From Massospora cicadina (Eukaryota > Entomophthoromycota > Entomophthoromycetes > Entomophthorales > Entomophthoraceae), in NCBI GenBank assembly GCA_022478985.1, contig JAKSZP010014856.1, positions 19,603 to 83,602 of the forward strand: 64,000 nucleotides of DNA, given 5' to 3'. The position numbers were made by a program, and so were the translations under genes. Each line of letters begins with the position of its first letter. Positions within the stretch are counted from its first letter, which is position 1. The notes below the pieces were generated by a model. It was not told the DNA's origin. It searched no databases and saw nothing but the letters and a program-made list of their open reading frames with translations. Shown piece by piece: positions 47,946 through 59,550 of this stretch.

Positions 47946-48249
47946 ATATTTTAAAATCAGAGAATCTATTAGATACCAGTGTAGCTCATCAAAGGATTTC
48001 TGGGCTTCTTCATTCCATACGAATCCTTTTTTGGATCCTTAAACAGATGGAATAAGGGCTCAGCTATTCCAGGAAAAGTCCCAAATAAATCTTCTGTAGT
48101 ATCCAACCATCCCAATGAACACTTGGATGTCTCATACACTCTTCAGCACAGCCATCCGTTCTATGGCTTCTATCTTCTGGGCTTGCAGCTGCAATCCACT
48201 AGAATTGATCACAAATCCCAGATATTCCAACTCTATTTTAAAGAAATGA

Positions 48250-48800
48250 TACTAGTTCAGCTTAACTTTCAGGTTAGCTGCAGACAGTTACCTAAATACT
48301 TCTTCCAAGTGGTGCAGGTGATAGTAAACGTCCTACTGAACACATTGATATCGTCCAAGTATACCAGGATGCACAACAACTTCAAGTCGCTCAGTATAGC
48401 GTCCATGGCCCTCTGGAACGTTGCAGGCGCATTACATAGACCCTGGGGCATCCTCGCGGGTTGGTATAGCCCTGCGCGGTAATAATTGTACATTTTTCCT
48501 GGTCTTCTTTTGGCAAGTCAATTTGCCAATATCTCAAGATCAGATCCATTGTGTAGAAATACTTTGTTTCTCTCAATCAGTCTAGTTCGTTGTCAATTCT
48601 TGGTATGGGATACAAATACTTCTTTGTAATCTTATTCAGCTTTTGGTAGTCAATTTCCACCTGGTTGGAGCCATCCTTTTTCTTCACATTTAGTATCAGA
48701 CTTGCTCAGGGACTCAATGATAGAACTAGAAGCCCAGCTTCACTAGTTTGCTGATTTCATCTTTCACTACCACTTCAGCTGCTTTCAATATTGGATGGTC
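48250..48800 (-). pseudogene. C1 reverse transcriptase
   Basis: [16 protein letters not shown] (48576-48391 frame) and, shifted, [16 protein letters not shown] with [15 protein letters not shown], where the catalytic YLDD is intact. Upstream frames are broken. Confidence 0.85.
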
Positions 48801-49479
48801 TCATCCTGATCGGCAAATAGGTCCCAGTGTCAACCTTGTGGATCACATCTCTCGCGCATCCCAAATTGTGGTCATCCTGAGAGAATACTTCCCAATACTT
48901 TTCGAACAATTTGAGCACCTCCTCTTTCTGGACTTCCAACAGATAAGCGAGTTGCTCTCAATCAACCAATAGGTTGATACTCTCAGTTACCCTGGCCAGT
49001 AATCACATCTCATTGAGAGTCCCAAAATCTGGAATCTCCTCAAATGGTCATTGGTATCAGATGAACAAACGCAATGATCTGATTCTTCCTGATCTTCATT
49101 GGTTTTTTAATTTACTTTTCCAGGAGAACTCGAATTGCTCCATGGCCCAGCATTATTATCCCAGGAGCCATACAAGGCTCTATTCTGGACTTCTTCCAGG
49201 GGCTTCCAACCTTCCATACAACAGCTCAGGTATCTCCAATGTCAACCCATGTTGACTATCATCTGTAATCCTGGCGGTATGGTCTTCTCATTCTTGATCC
49301 ACAGTGAAATTCCCCAGTTCTCTAAGTTTTCTGTCAGCATTTCTTGTCACTTCCAAACAACTAATTATTATTGAATTGGGACAATGTCATCATTGTATAT
49401 TAAATTGATGAAGTTGTTTATCCTATTCATTGGAGCTTCACCTTCTTTTTGATATATCAATGATAAAGTTTGACCCTAT

Positions 49480-49860
49480 ATGGTCAACTTATTATACTCA
49501 AGTTACATTTAACTCTGACCTCGCATAAAATTCTGTTCCAATAAGAATGTCATATTGGTTGGCCAAAACTATTGCTGGCGCAGATATCACCAATGACCCA
49601 AATCATAGTGGCAAAGCACTATACTCTCCACAGGAGATGGTGGTGTTTGGCCCAGCTGTCCCATACTCCTTCTTATGTTCCAAGTCTGATGAGATATTCA
49701 TCCTCTTTACCAGCTTGGTTGAGACAAAGTTGATGGGTGCTTTGCTTTCAACAATCACCCTCACCCGCACTCAATTCACTTGTATGTCTATATATGTACA
49801 CTCAGAGTATTACAATATAGTCTACTGAGTGAATATTGTCATTATTAGCCAGATCGAGGG
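49480..49860 (-). pseudogene. C1 protease
   Basis: The minus strand reads VIVESKAPINFVSTKLVKRM, which matches the retropepsin opening (I-D-S/T-G-A-x-x-N-F-V-S) except that the catalytic triplet is changed to ESK. NQYDILIGTEFYARSELN follows. The active site is therefore lost. Confidence 0.65.
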
Positions 49861-50199
49861 TGTGAATAATTTTCACTGATAAATCATTAAACGATTCTTT
49901 ATTGCGCTGAGGTGGATTGATAGATTGGCCTCATCTAATCAGACTTCATATATTCTTCAGGATTCTTGGCAGTTTAAATCATGTAAGAATGTTGTCAGGC
50001 GTACAGCCGGCAACTTCCTTGATTATCTCTTGGTCAATTCCCTTTACCCCAGATCTAGTCACTTCATTTACATCCAAATTGACCGCTTGATATAACTGAT
50101 CCTGTATGTCTTCATACACGAACAGATCACTGATATCAATTTCCTCAGTCATGATGTTAGGAGGAACAGGCTTCTACGCAGCTATAGACTGTTCCCCAT

Positions 50200-50902
50200 C
50201 TAGGATGCAGGCCCTTTTCCTGATTCCTTGGTGGCATCTGACTTAATCGCCTGGACCACGTTGATATCATCCTTCAGCTTCTTGCAGTGCACGGCAAAAT
50301 GTCCTTTCCCACCACATTGGTAGCAGACCTTTTCCTTCTTATTCAATTCGTCTGAATTCTTCAGGCTTATTACCCAGCACAGTTCAGTTGTTCGTCTATT
50401 TAGCTCCTTTATTCCCATTTTGTAGAATTAGAATTGTATATCAGATAGATTTGAAACTTCTATTTGGGGCATCAAATGTTTCTCCCAAAATCTTCAAATT
50501 ATCTACCATTTGAGAGGTAGTTATTTCTGTCGCAAACATGGAAGACATCATATGATGCAGATTGTGATAGGGCCAAAGGGCCACTTGTAAGGCGGTTCTG
50601 GCATCAAAGTCGTCCAGTACTTTTGATTCACCCAGGATCTGCGACTCCTGGTAGAACCAATCAGCAAAGCTTGCTAAAGACTTGTCTTTATTGAACTGGA
50701 TTCCCATAAACTCCTGTTTGCGCTTTGACATGTTAGTCAGACTCCCAAATTCATTCATGATGGCCACCTTTGACTCCACATATGACCAGTTGTCCTCTTC
50801 TAGGTGAGGTAACATTAAGCTCTGACAGTCAGTGTCTAGGCAATTCATGACTGTCAAGCCCTGATGATCCCCGTAGCCATACATGGTCATATCAAACATC
50901 AA
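50200..50902 (-). pseudogene. C1 gag with CCHC zinc knuckle
   Basis: Frame 50902-50441 is a 153-codon capsid-type segment (FMGIQFNKDKSLASFADWFY). A short break leads to frame 50418-50200 with VCYQCGGKGHFAVHCKKLK, a perfect C-x2-C-x4-H-x4-C nucleocapsid knuckle that binds the RNA genome. Confidence 0.85.
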
Positions 50903-51491
50903 AAAATGATTGGGCTTTATCCCAATGGAACGTTGAAAATTTTGGCGTTGCCTTAAATTTCTCCAAGTTATCTCTAGTCGATTCTCTAGGTTTGGCCACT
51001 TGTCTCACTTGAGGAGTGACTTCAGGCATCATTTATAAAATGGCTGCAAAAGCGGGTGGCATGTTCCTTGGTGGTATTTGACTTCCCAATTATCATGTGA
51101 AGACTTCTTTCTTCAGCATTGCTTGCCGTATCTGGCTCACAACCTCATTTGTGATTTTAAGTTCCTCAACCTGTTTGTTCAGTCACTCTATATCAGCGCT
51201 GAAATTTATTAAACAAATATGATCCATTTCTTGCTCCATTTTCAAATATAAGGCCGCTCAAACTAGTTCCACTTCTTTTTCTTCAACAAAGTAACTTTCC
51301 CAAGTAACTTGTTCCCAAAACTTGCAATATTATCAATCCCTTCTTCCATCTTGGCAACTCATTCTTCCAAGGCTGCAAATTCCCAATGATCAATGAGTTT
51401 AGAACATTCTGATTCACAGTGCTATCTCCGTCCATAGTTTGCATAACTCATCTTTGTACGACATTCTTATAAGTTCTTCAACTCAACTACA

Positions 51492-51509
51492 CTCCTGTAG
51501 TGAGCACCA
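51492..51509 (-). other. tRNA-type primer-binding site of C1
   Basis: On the minus strand TGGTGCTCACTACAGGAG lies four bases after the 5' LTR. It is nearly identical to the B1 site. Confidence 0.7.
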
Positions 51510-51513
51510 AATT

Positions 51514-52684
51514 TGTAAAAATTTACTTGGATTGGTTATTATTGGAAAACAACCTGATAAACTTATTGCTACACAAATTTTGTTCTTGTGCAATTAATCC
51601 ACACTATATAGTTTATGATATTACCAGTTAATAATAGTATGATAACTATTATCCATAGTTGAGTGGAATTCTTATATCTTGGCCCAACACTCGGCCATTA
51701 TTAATGTTTGAAATACTTGAGATGTCATTATCTAGGGAAAAGTTCCCTCATTCTGTCCAACCCAAATTTTCGCTAAGATTCCCTGGCGAACCTCTCTTCA
51801 GTCCAACGCACAGTTGGCAGCAATCCCAGATTGTTTCTCCTTCTTCTTTACACCCCCGCTCAGATCTTTACTTTTTTTTGCATAGAAAGTCTCCCAATTA
51901 TCACACAAAGAAACAATGCCTTGAGAAGAAAAGAACAATTGAAAGATGATGATAGTTTTCACTTAAACTATATACCAGATGAAAACTATAGAATTATATA
52001 ACTATGTTCTAAACTGTGATATTTTTTCCATTTTAAACTCATGAGATTTTATTATAAGTCAATATTAGGAATTTATAGCGGAGATCGGTCATCTAACCCT
52101 TGGTTATCACCACTTTGATGGAATGGCAGTTATTGCCATTGAATTGCCCATCCTCATCTTGGCAGCGATGGCCTTCCCATCCTGGCTAGGATTCTGTCGT
52201 TGAACATCCATGAGACCTAAGTGGAAAGAGTCAAAAACGTGTTCCTAAGTTTTTCCTCTCAATCCAAGCAAACCAACCATATTTAGCTAGCGACCTGCTT
52301 AAGTAATGGGACTCATTACCCATTAAGGCATTTCATGCACCAAACGATCAATTTGTTAATTGCAGGTGGCATCACTCGCCTCACAACTTGCTACTCATTC
52401 ACAATCTGTTAGTGATGAAACCTGACTGATCCCAATTGCTACACCTGATAGGTAATCACTATCTGATGCCCTTATTTCGTTGACAATTCCGCCCAAAGAG
52501 TTCTCAAGTATTTGTCCAGATCAATCCTCAACGGATATGACCAGGAAAATATCCTAAACTTCCCCAAACATAGTTATTATGAAATTCGGGTCATTTGATT
52601 TCCAATCTACCTCGCCTTAGGGAATTATCCACTAGCAATTCCTAGTAATCTAGCAGGCTGGGAATATGGGCAAAAATTTCAACA
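51514..52684 (-). repeat. 5' LTR of C1
   Basis: On the minus strand it starts TGTTGAAATTTTTGCCC and ends AAATTTTTACA. Colinear with 31003-32164. Confidence 0.9.
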
Positions 52685-52689
52685 TCATG

Positions 52690-53100
52690 AAAAGGGGAGA
52701 ATTGACTACCACTTTTTTTAATTGATTTAATGTTGAAGCTCAGCCTATGGTATTTTTAAAATGTTACCTCTTAATGCCCTCACTGCACTTTAACTAGTTT
52801 AGCGTTCTTACTCTTACATCACATGGCATCTTATCTCATTAAACGCCACATCCATAATAAACATGATAGAAATGAGGTGCTGCTAGATAATGCAGATATC
52901 TATAATGATGAAGCTACTTCAGGAGTTGTGTCAAAACCTCAAATCTTACAATTTGAGGAATTCTTAACCATATTGCCACAAAAGGAATCCCAGATTATCC
53001 CTATGGCCCCATCTGTGTTGGTTACTTCCCCAAGACCAGCACCTGCTGTGCAGCTCAAACCTGATCTTCCTTTGGCATCCAACCTGAGGTTATCAGGCTA
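52690..53100 (+). pseudogene. B2 gag, right part
   Basis: Continues gag from 31002. The frame 52823-53101 (SYLIKRHIHNKHDRNEVLLD) aligns with HIISVKRHFTNFHDIKEALL of B1 (36050-36110), followed by a proline-rich part in both. Confidence 0.6.
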
Positions 53101-53245
53101 GTAAGTCAGAGTGCATCATTGTCAATGAGGAAGCACTCCCTGTCCCCATCTTGCCACCAAGATCAGCTTATGGCATCTAAATAAACACTCCCAGTGGTCC
53201 CAATGCCTGCCCTTCAGATTTTCTGGGACATTCAGGTAATTCTGG

Positions 53246-53760
53246 GTGTGGTGGGGTATTACCATCATTTCATTACCAAGTTTTCACAGCTCAGTGAGGT
53301 TTTCACAACTATTAGTTAAAAACAACCCTTTTATTGTGGTACAGAGCACACAGCTGCATTCAAAAACTAAAGAGATTGCTTCTAAAACGCCCCTTTTTAC
53401 GCCAACCCAGATATTTAAAACCTTTTATATTGTTTATCAATGCCTCAGTCTATGCTATTGGAGCCATCTTGGCCCAATTGGACAATATTGGCGTAAATTA
53501 TCCAGTCTCCTACTTCAACAAGATGTTCTAAAAAGCTGAACGTAACTACAGTGTTACAGAGAAGGAGTGTTTGTCATTATTACTAGATGTTAAGCATTAT
53601 TGAACTTTCCTATATGGCACTACCTTCACTGTGGTAACTGATCACGCCTACTTAAAATGGCTACAAAATATGAAGGATCCCACCGGACGGTTGGCCTAAA
53701 GGTCCTCAAACTTCAACATTATGACATGAATATTGAGCACTAAGCTGGTATGCGTCATAT
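53246..53760 (+). pseudogene. B2 RT thumb and RNase H
   Basis: FKKLKEIASKTPLFTP is the connection before RNase H. The next frame reads NASVYAIGAILAQLDNIG and PVSYFNKMF, then AERNYSVTEKECLSLLLDVK and VVTDHAYLKWLQN. The RT fingers and palm are not found upstream. Confidence 0.75.
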
Positions 53761-53854
53761 GAATGTGTATGGTTTGACTTGGCTGCTATGCTTCATCTGG
53801 ACATCTGTGAAGTGGAGAGAATAGATAATCTCTTTATAACCCCTGAGTTCTGGG

Positions 53855-55000
53855 ATGATGAGGATGGCCCCATCCAGAAAATGCTATCTTGACACTCCTG
53901 CAACACTAAGGTGTAAAGCGAAAAAGTTTTATAAGCAGGTAGGAGTAATTTGGCTGCCCTATCTGCGACCTTCAAAATGGGTACTGATGATCTTGGATGC
54001 CCACTCCACCCTTGGGCATGGTAGAGTGAGGAAGAATTATGAGTGGATCAAGGAAGGTTACTATTGGGAGGGCATTATGACTTCTACTATTAAGGTTCTG
54101 GATGCCTGCTTAATCTGTAAGAAGCAATACTGCTTCAAGACCAAATACCAATACCAACCCACTACTACTGGCAACCTTTTCACACGATTGGTTTAGACGT
54201 GGTAGGACTGCTACCCCAGACTTCCAGTGGGAATCGATACATTATAAGTATTGACCAGTTACAAAATGGATTGAAGCATTGGCTCTCCCTGATCAAACTG
54301 TCAAAGCTATCGCCACTTTCCTCCACCAATCAAACTTCACCCACCTGGTTGCACACAGGTCCTTCTCTGCTACAATGGTAAGAATTTTACCTCCCAAGTG
54401 GTCAAAATCCTGGCTACATCTATGGGCACCCAGTAACCTTTCTCCGCCCCATATAACTCTTTACCAAGGGGACCGTAGACTGGGAAAATGGAACTCTTTT
54501 ATCATTATTCTGGAAAATGGCCACCTCTGAGCCTCTTCATTGAAATCAGTTTTTTCCCAGTGAATTATAGGCCTATCACATTAGCTATCATATAATTCTA
54601 AAAACGTCTTTATTACACGTTTTTGTATGGTTGGGAACCTAGCATACCTCCCCTGTTGGCAAAAGACGTCTTTTCAGCCAGGACTTATGACCCAGACCAG
54701 GCCATGGGGAATTTGGCCAACATATTTACCAACTACAATCTGAAACTATAACTAGTTTAGCCAAAACTGTAACCAAAGAGGATCAAGCAGCCAATGAACT
54801 CATACCGCCTTTACCCTCTTTTCAGATCTCTGACATGTTGTTATATTATCATAAATTTATTACTCCTAGAAGTGAGAGGCTAGGGTTCATCTGGGAAGGA
54901 CCATTTGTCATCACCTACAAAAGGAATAACAAATATTATATCAAGTCACTTGCTTTAAAGTTGTGATCATCAGAGTTCATGGTCAGCTTCTCCGCCACTA
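53855..55000 (+). pseudogene. B2 integrase
   Basis: Zinc domain: LGHGRVRKNYEWIKEGYYWE and ACLICKKQY. Core pieces near 54200-54420 include SGNRYIISIDQL and YNGKNFTSQVVKIL. The C-terminal part near 54840-54930 has LYYHKFITPRS and WEGPFVITYKR. Stops break all parts. Confidence 0.72.
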
Positions 55001-55030
55001 TTCTCCCCCCACCATTCTTATAGGGGGTAA

Positions 55031-55759
55031 TGTTGGAAAAACGGTTGTTTGACTAGTACATAAGTATAGTTTAGAGAAGAATATCTCCAATTTTAAATAT
55101 ACAAAAGGCTATCTGATTTTTAATGGAAATTGGGCTCCTGAAATAATGTGATTAATCCTACACTTCAGCTAAACAGGCCTAAAATTAATGGTAGGATTAT
55201 GCCAAATCACTGGAAAAATCAGGGGAGCATTTAGAGTTCTATGTCCTACAGCCAATTTACTACAAAATTGATCATGGGGACCATACCCATTTATAGGTCA
55301 TGAGGGTGTCACACCAGGTGAAATTAATTTCCATGGTGATTGGCTCAAGTAAATAAAAAATATGTTTTATGTCTTTTCCTACCAACTCTCAACCCTCCAT
55401 TTGCTGTTCTGATAAAAAAAGTCTATTTTTGAGATATGCAATAGGTTGAACCCTTTTATTTCCTGAATAGGCTAAAAAGCTAATAAAAATTATCTGACTA
55501 TCTTGCTTTGAGATTCAATTAACTTTATATATTAAGCAGTGCTAATGTAAGATGGTTGCTTCTTAACCTGCTCACCGCTACCATTTAAACTTTAAAGAAC
55601 CAACCTTTTAAATGAAGTTCTAAGTTTTATTATTTCAAGTAGTGGTTGAAGTACCCCCTTCCTTAATTTTGGAAGTTGAGATAAATACTTCTCTTGACTT
55701 ATTGTTAATCAGGGTCTAATTAGCAACTGTGAGCCTACTGAAAACCCCTGATTCCAACA
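55031..55759 (+). repeat. 3' LTR of B2
   Basis: 729 bp, TGTTGGAAAAACGG to GATTCCAACA, preceded by TAGGGGGTAA and followed by TTAAG. Confidence 0.9.
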
Positions 55760-56031
55760 TTAAGTAAGTCATTGACTTTATAGGGTAAAATGTATGACTA
55801 ATATATACCTCTGCTTAAATAATTAGCCTTGATTCCTAGTGTGAAGTAAAATCTAGCATAGTTAGTTTTGTAATATTTTATACATGATGTGTAACCTTAT
55901 TATTCACCTTATAGCTTTGGTATCTTTATGAAATTAAAAAGACAATAGAGATAAAGCAAGCTGTAATATAAATAACCCAAAGCAAACTTGAAATTAGTTT
56001 AATTTAACATTGCTATACTGATACCTATTAA

Positions 56032-56160
56032 GTGTGGTTAACCTGGTAGAAAACTGCTTCCACCCTAGTGCAGGTTTTGAGTTCAAAACCTGTACTGGCT
56101 AGAGAAATTCTTGGTGTGGTATATTTGTTTCAAAGTCAACCCACCTTGAATATTTTATAA
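56032..56160 (+). mobile_element. tRNA-headed SINE, family S1, second copy
   Basis: Begins GTGTGGTTAACCTGGTAGAA, then GGTTTTGAGTTCAAAACCTG as in the copy at 14136-14267. It ends CAACCCACCTTGAATATTTT. The target duplication is not clear. Confidence 0.75.
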
Positions 56161-56176
56161 TGATAATTATTAATAA

Positions 56177-56310
56177 CTAGAATTCATTACCCGTGCTTTA
56201 TGCTTTTCTATGCTGTCTATATGATTTTTAGATTTTCAAGTTTATAATTTTAAATTTATATATTATGGACTAGTAAAGTTACCCTGCTTTGCTACAGTAT
56301 CTCTAGAATT
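56177..56310 (-). mobile_element. two Helitron-like 3' ends
   Basis: On the minus strand two ends read GCACGGGTAATGAATTCTAG (to 56177) and GTAGCAAAGCAGGGTAAC...TTTACTAG (to 56270), each followed by T. Both resemble the ends at 60170 and 62109. The 5' ends were not found. Confidence 0.35.
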
Positions 56311-56426
56311 TCAAATGAGTAAAAAATTTTATTTTAGTTCTATAGATTAAACTATCAGCTATCTCAACATAGCAAATGCTATCAAAGAAATATAGGATAT
56401 TTACTTTTTAAATACAAAACTTTTTA

Positions 56427-58330
56427 AAACTTTCTTTTACCGCTTGAAGTCACTTTTGAGCGATTTTAAAATCTAAGTTTTATTTATCCACAGCCATCTG
56501 CCCAAGCCTATTCTTTGATGTCCTCAGCTCCGCCGCCTGCCGCCCTGGTGTGGGGAAGTGGTGCACCCCCACCTAGCATTTTCCGCCCTGCGGGCAAGCG
56601 CGTTTGGATGGGCTCAAACAGCCCGCCCACTGCTTCCAGCCATTTTGTCCCCCCACGGGACTTAGCGCTCCACCAGGCGCGCATCCACCCTTCTTGCTCC
56701 CATCCTCTCACCCTCCCTCACTCCGCCATTCGCTATTGCCTCAGTTTGGACTATGAGCGTTTGTTCCCATATGCTGATAAGGCAATTATTGACCTAGCCA
56801 ATGCAGCCTTTGCACCAGCTGGCTTGTATAGACTTCCGCCCTTTTAAGGGCTACTTTGACATCAGGTTCCAATCTGAGGAGGATGCTGAAGCAGCAGCGC
56901 AAACTCCTTTAATTTATAAAAATACCCCCATTCCCACAACCCGTACTGGCCTCCCTTCAGACACCACCATGGTGGTATCCTTTGCAAATCTCCCATCCCA
57001 CCTTCCACCCAGGTTTTGTATGACCAAATTGGTCACAGGGCTGATGGCTTATGGCACTCAGCCCAACCTCATCTTTGCCATTCCATCTGGTGCAATGCGC
57101 CTGGCTGCTCCTCATGCAACAGCCACCATCATCCCCACCACCCTGCCATAGCCCAACAGATCCCACCCCACGCTAGTATGGCTGCAGCGCCTGATCATTT
57201 CTTTTGGGCTCAGGTCAATAATGGTAGGCAGATTTGTTCCCTCTGCTTTGGCCTCGACCATGCAAAAATCATGCCCTCAGGCCACTTCCACTGCTGCGGC
57301 TTCTGAGCCCCCCTCTGGGGGTTCAGTATGGGGCGCTTTGCTGCCCCCTCCCACCCTCCAATCTCGTTCAGTGGGCCTTCATGGAAAATTAGCCCCCCCA
57401 AAACCTCCAACCTCACTCTCCCACCTAAATCCACCCCAGACAATCAGAGCAATGCATGGACCACCATTGGCACCCAAGCAGCTGGCCATTCGCCCAATTC
57501 CACCCACCCAAATTTGAATGCCACTATTCCTGTGAACCAAAATCCATGGGATCCATTGGCTGAGGTTGACGAATCAGGTAATGTTCTCATTAGTAAGCAT
57601 ATAGGTTAACCTCTCTGACAATTCAATTATGGTCTGGAGGAATTTTTCCTTCCTGACTTTGATGAAACCCCTACCACTCACCATTTCGCTCCTCTGCCCA
57701 ATACAGCCACCTTCCAAAGTGACCACCAGCTTGCCTTAGCTGCGGTGGCCTCTCCTCAGTGCTCAAAACTACACACAGCGGTGGCCCAGTCAGTGGCTCA
57801 GTTCCAGCATGGCCTGCCCACCCTATTCTTCCCCCTGACTTCCCTGAATCCGTCTGCAGTGACATCTTGAAACTATTTGATGATGCTGAAGTTGTGGTTA
57901 TGAATGTCACAACGCTTGCTTCATTCAACCCCTCTGCCAAAATCTTCCGCCACAGTGTCTCCCTTTTCACCCAACTTCCCAAAGCCTGCAAAGAAGCTAA
58001 AATCCTCCTAGCAGCTTTTGTTGAATCACTTTCCCATCATCATCTTGATGAGGAAGTGGAAAACTCTTATTTCACAGACCTCCACCCCCACTATGCAGAT
58101 GCCCCAACGCCCTGGCTCTCTGCTCTGATCTGGTACTGTAACCAACATCCCATGATTGGGGAGGGTCTTTCTGAGGACCAACCCCCCAACCCCTCCTCAC
58201 CCTCTGCCATGGTGGGTTAGCAGTTTCCGCTTTCCACTTGGTAAGTAATTTTGTTTTATTTTTGTTCATTTTTGGTGTTGTGATTCAGTGCTGTCCATCC
58301 CCTGGTTGATGTACCTTGAATAAATGAATA
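56427..58330 (+). mobile_element. ORF1-only half-LINE, full length
   Basis: AATA(C/T)AAAACTTTTTA flanks the unit (56411-56426 and 58331-58346; one mismatch in 16). It is 1.9 kb, encodes only an ORF1-type protein in four shifted frames and ends CATCCCCTGGTTGATGTACC, TTGAATAAA. No endonuclease or RT sequence is present between the ORF1 stop (58218-58220) and the tail 100 bp later. Confidence 0.85.
56515..58220 (+). pseudogene. half-LINE ORF1 protein (frameshifted)
   Basis: In order: a proline-rich start (MSSAPPPAALVWGSG), an RRM-like stretch (GYFDIRFQSEEDAEAAAQTP), a Cys/His motif (QICSLCFGLDHA, near 57240), a linker (NPWDPLAEVDESGNVLISKH) and a helical end (AKIFRHSVSLFTQL, APTPWLSALIWYCNQ, stop). 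Frames change near 56840, 57150, 57330-57510 and 57610-57760. Copies of the C-terminal part occur at 39677-40589, 2091-9442 and 63540-64000. Probable role: RNA coat or chaperone in retrotransposition. Confidence 0.7.
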
Positions 58331-58539
58331 AATATAAAACTTTTTATTTTGCTTTTAATTTTTAAAATCCTTTCTTAATGGTCACCTACATCATACTTAG
58401 AAAATATATACCAAATTTCAGTTTCTAGATTAGCATTTTTTAAGATTTTTGATAAGTCAGTAAGTGGTATTTCTTTAATACATATAGTTAAGAAAAATTT
58501 AAATCTCCTTATTTTCTACCTGGGCTTGCACATCACTAA

Positions 58540-58735
58540 ATTATGAAGCTGAGGAGCACTCTGACCCCCTTCCTCTTTCACCATTATTATCTAATAGTTT
58601 GTGATTTACAGCCTGTTTAGTTAGTTTAAGTTAGGTTTTGGTGGCATTTCACTCATTTAAGCCTTTTTCTATTTTCCATCATTCTTTTCTCAGTAATATC
58701 TGCCCCCTGGTTATCTTATCTTGAATAAAAAACTT
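58540..58735 (+). mobile_element. short LINE 3' tail fragment
   Basis: Ends TGCCCCCTGGTTATCTTATC then TTGAATAAAAAA, the tail of the LINE/half-LINE group. The 5' end is truncated in the 3' untranslated part. The target duplication is unclear. Confidence 0.5.
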
Positions 58736-59261
58736 TATATATTTAAATTAAATGAAAAAGTGAATAACTAACTAGTTGCACTAGGATTAAAAAAATGACC
58801 TTTATAAAATTTAAGTTTAGAGCCAAAATCTAAGCTAATTATGCTAGAGTAAGTATTTTTAAAATCAATTAGGTTTTTGATTCAAAATTTTAATTTAGAT
58901 TATATTAGAATTTACTGGCTTATTTCTAGCACTGGGTTGTCCCTAATTTTCTAGCATATTAATCTTTCATTCAGTGGCTAGCTTAATTTTAAAAAAGTCA
59001 GCTTTCTAAAATCTATATATCCTTAAGATCATGAAAAAGTAACTTAGTAATTTTCTATATTTTATAACCATTAAAAATTATAAATAATATAAATTATGAA
59101 TCCTTAAAAAAACCCTTTTTTAGTCACCACCACATCTTGAACAGACAAAAAAATTCCATCTATATTATATTCTCAGCACTGTATATTCAAAGTTGCTTAT
59201 AGTTTACATTTGGACCCAATCCAGACATTTACTTAATAAAAAATTTCACTGACTGACTGAA

Positions 59262-59550
59262 TTTTGAAAATTTGAGTCTGATAGGCTCAATATTTTTTGG
59301 GTGAGTTGGTGAGTATTGGCAAATATTATCTAATTATCCACCATATTGCTCACCTGAAAATAATAGCATCTGAAAAGTTCATTCTATTTGAGTGAGTGAG
59401 TGAGAATCGCTAAATATTATCTAATAATTCACCAAATTGCTCACCTGAAACTAATCAAGTCTGATAAGTTTAATCTATTAGGGTGAGTAAGTGAGAACTG
59501 GAAAATATTATCTTATATCTCAAAAAATTGGTCACCTAAAAAAAACAAAA
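59262..59550 (+). repeat. 91-bp tandem repeat, about 3 units
   Basis: Units at about 59300, 59391 and 59482 each hold GTGAG(N)5GTGAG, AATATTATCT and a TGCTCACCTGAAA-type segment. Confidence 0.75.

Larger units (their letters stand above)
31003..52684 (-). mobile_element. Ty3/Gypsy element C1, minus strand, second level
   Basis: The LTRs are 31003-32164 (1162 bp) and 51514-52684 (1171 bp). The flanking 5-mers GCATG (30998-31002) and TCATG (52685-52689) agree in four of five bases, with the left LTR start taken as AGTAAAA against TGTAAAA on the right. Internal order on the minus strand is gag with zinc knuckle, protease, RT, RNase H and integrase, then an extra region before the 3' LTR. The integrase is cut by A2: the core is at 46511-47629 and the C-terminal part at 34210-34406. 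About 9.6 kb belongs to C1 itself. Confidence 0.88.
29833..55759 (+). mobile_element. Ty3/Gypsy element B2, outermost of nested stack
   Basis: LTRs at 29833-30567 and 55031-55759 are flanked by an exact 5-bp duplication TTAAG (29828-29832, 55760-55764). Only about 4.2 kb belongs to B2 itself; the rest is element C1 and its contents. B2 keeps a gag start (30640-31002), the rest of gag (52690-53100), RT thumb plus RNase H (53246-53760) and integrase (53855-55000). Protease and the catalytic RT domain are not seen. It is in the same family as B1. Everything is broken by stops. Confidence 0.88.
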
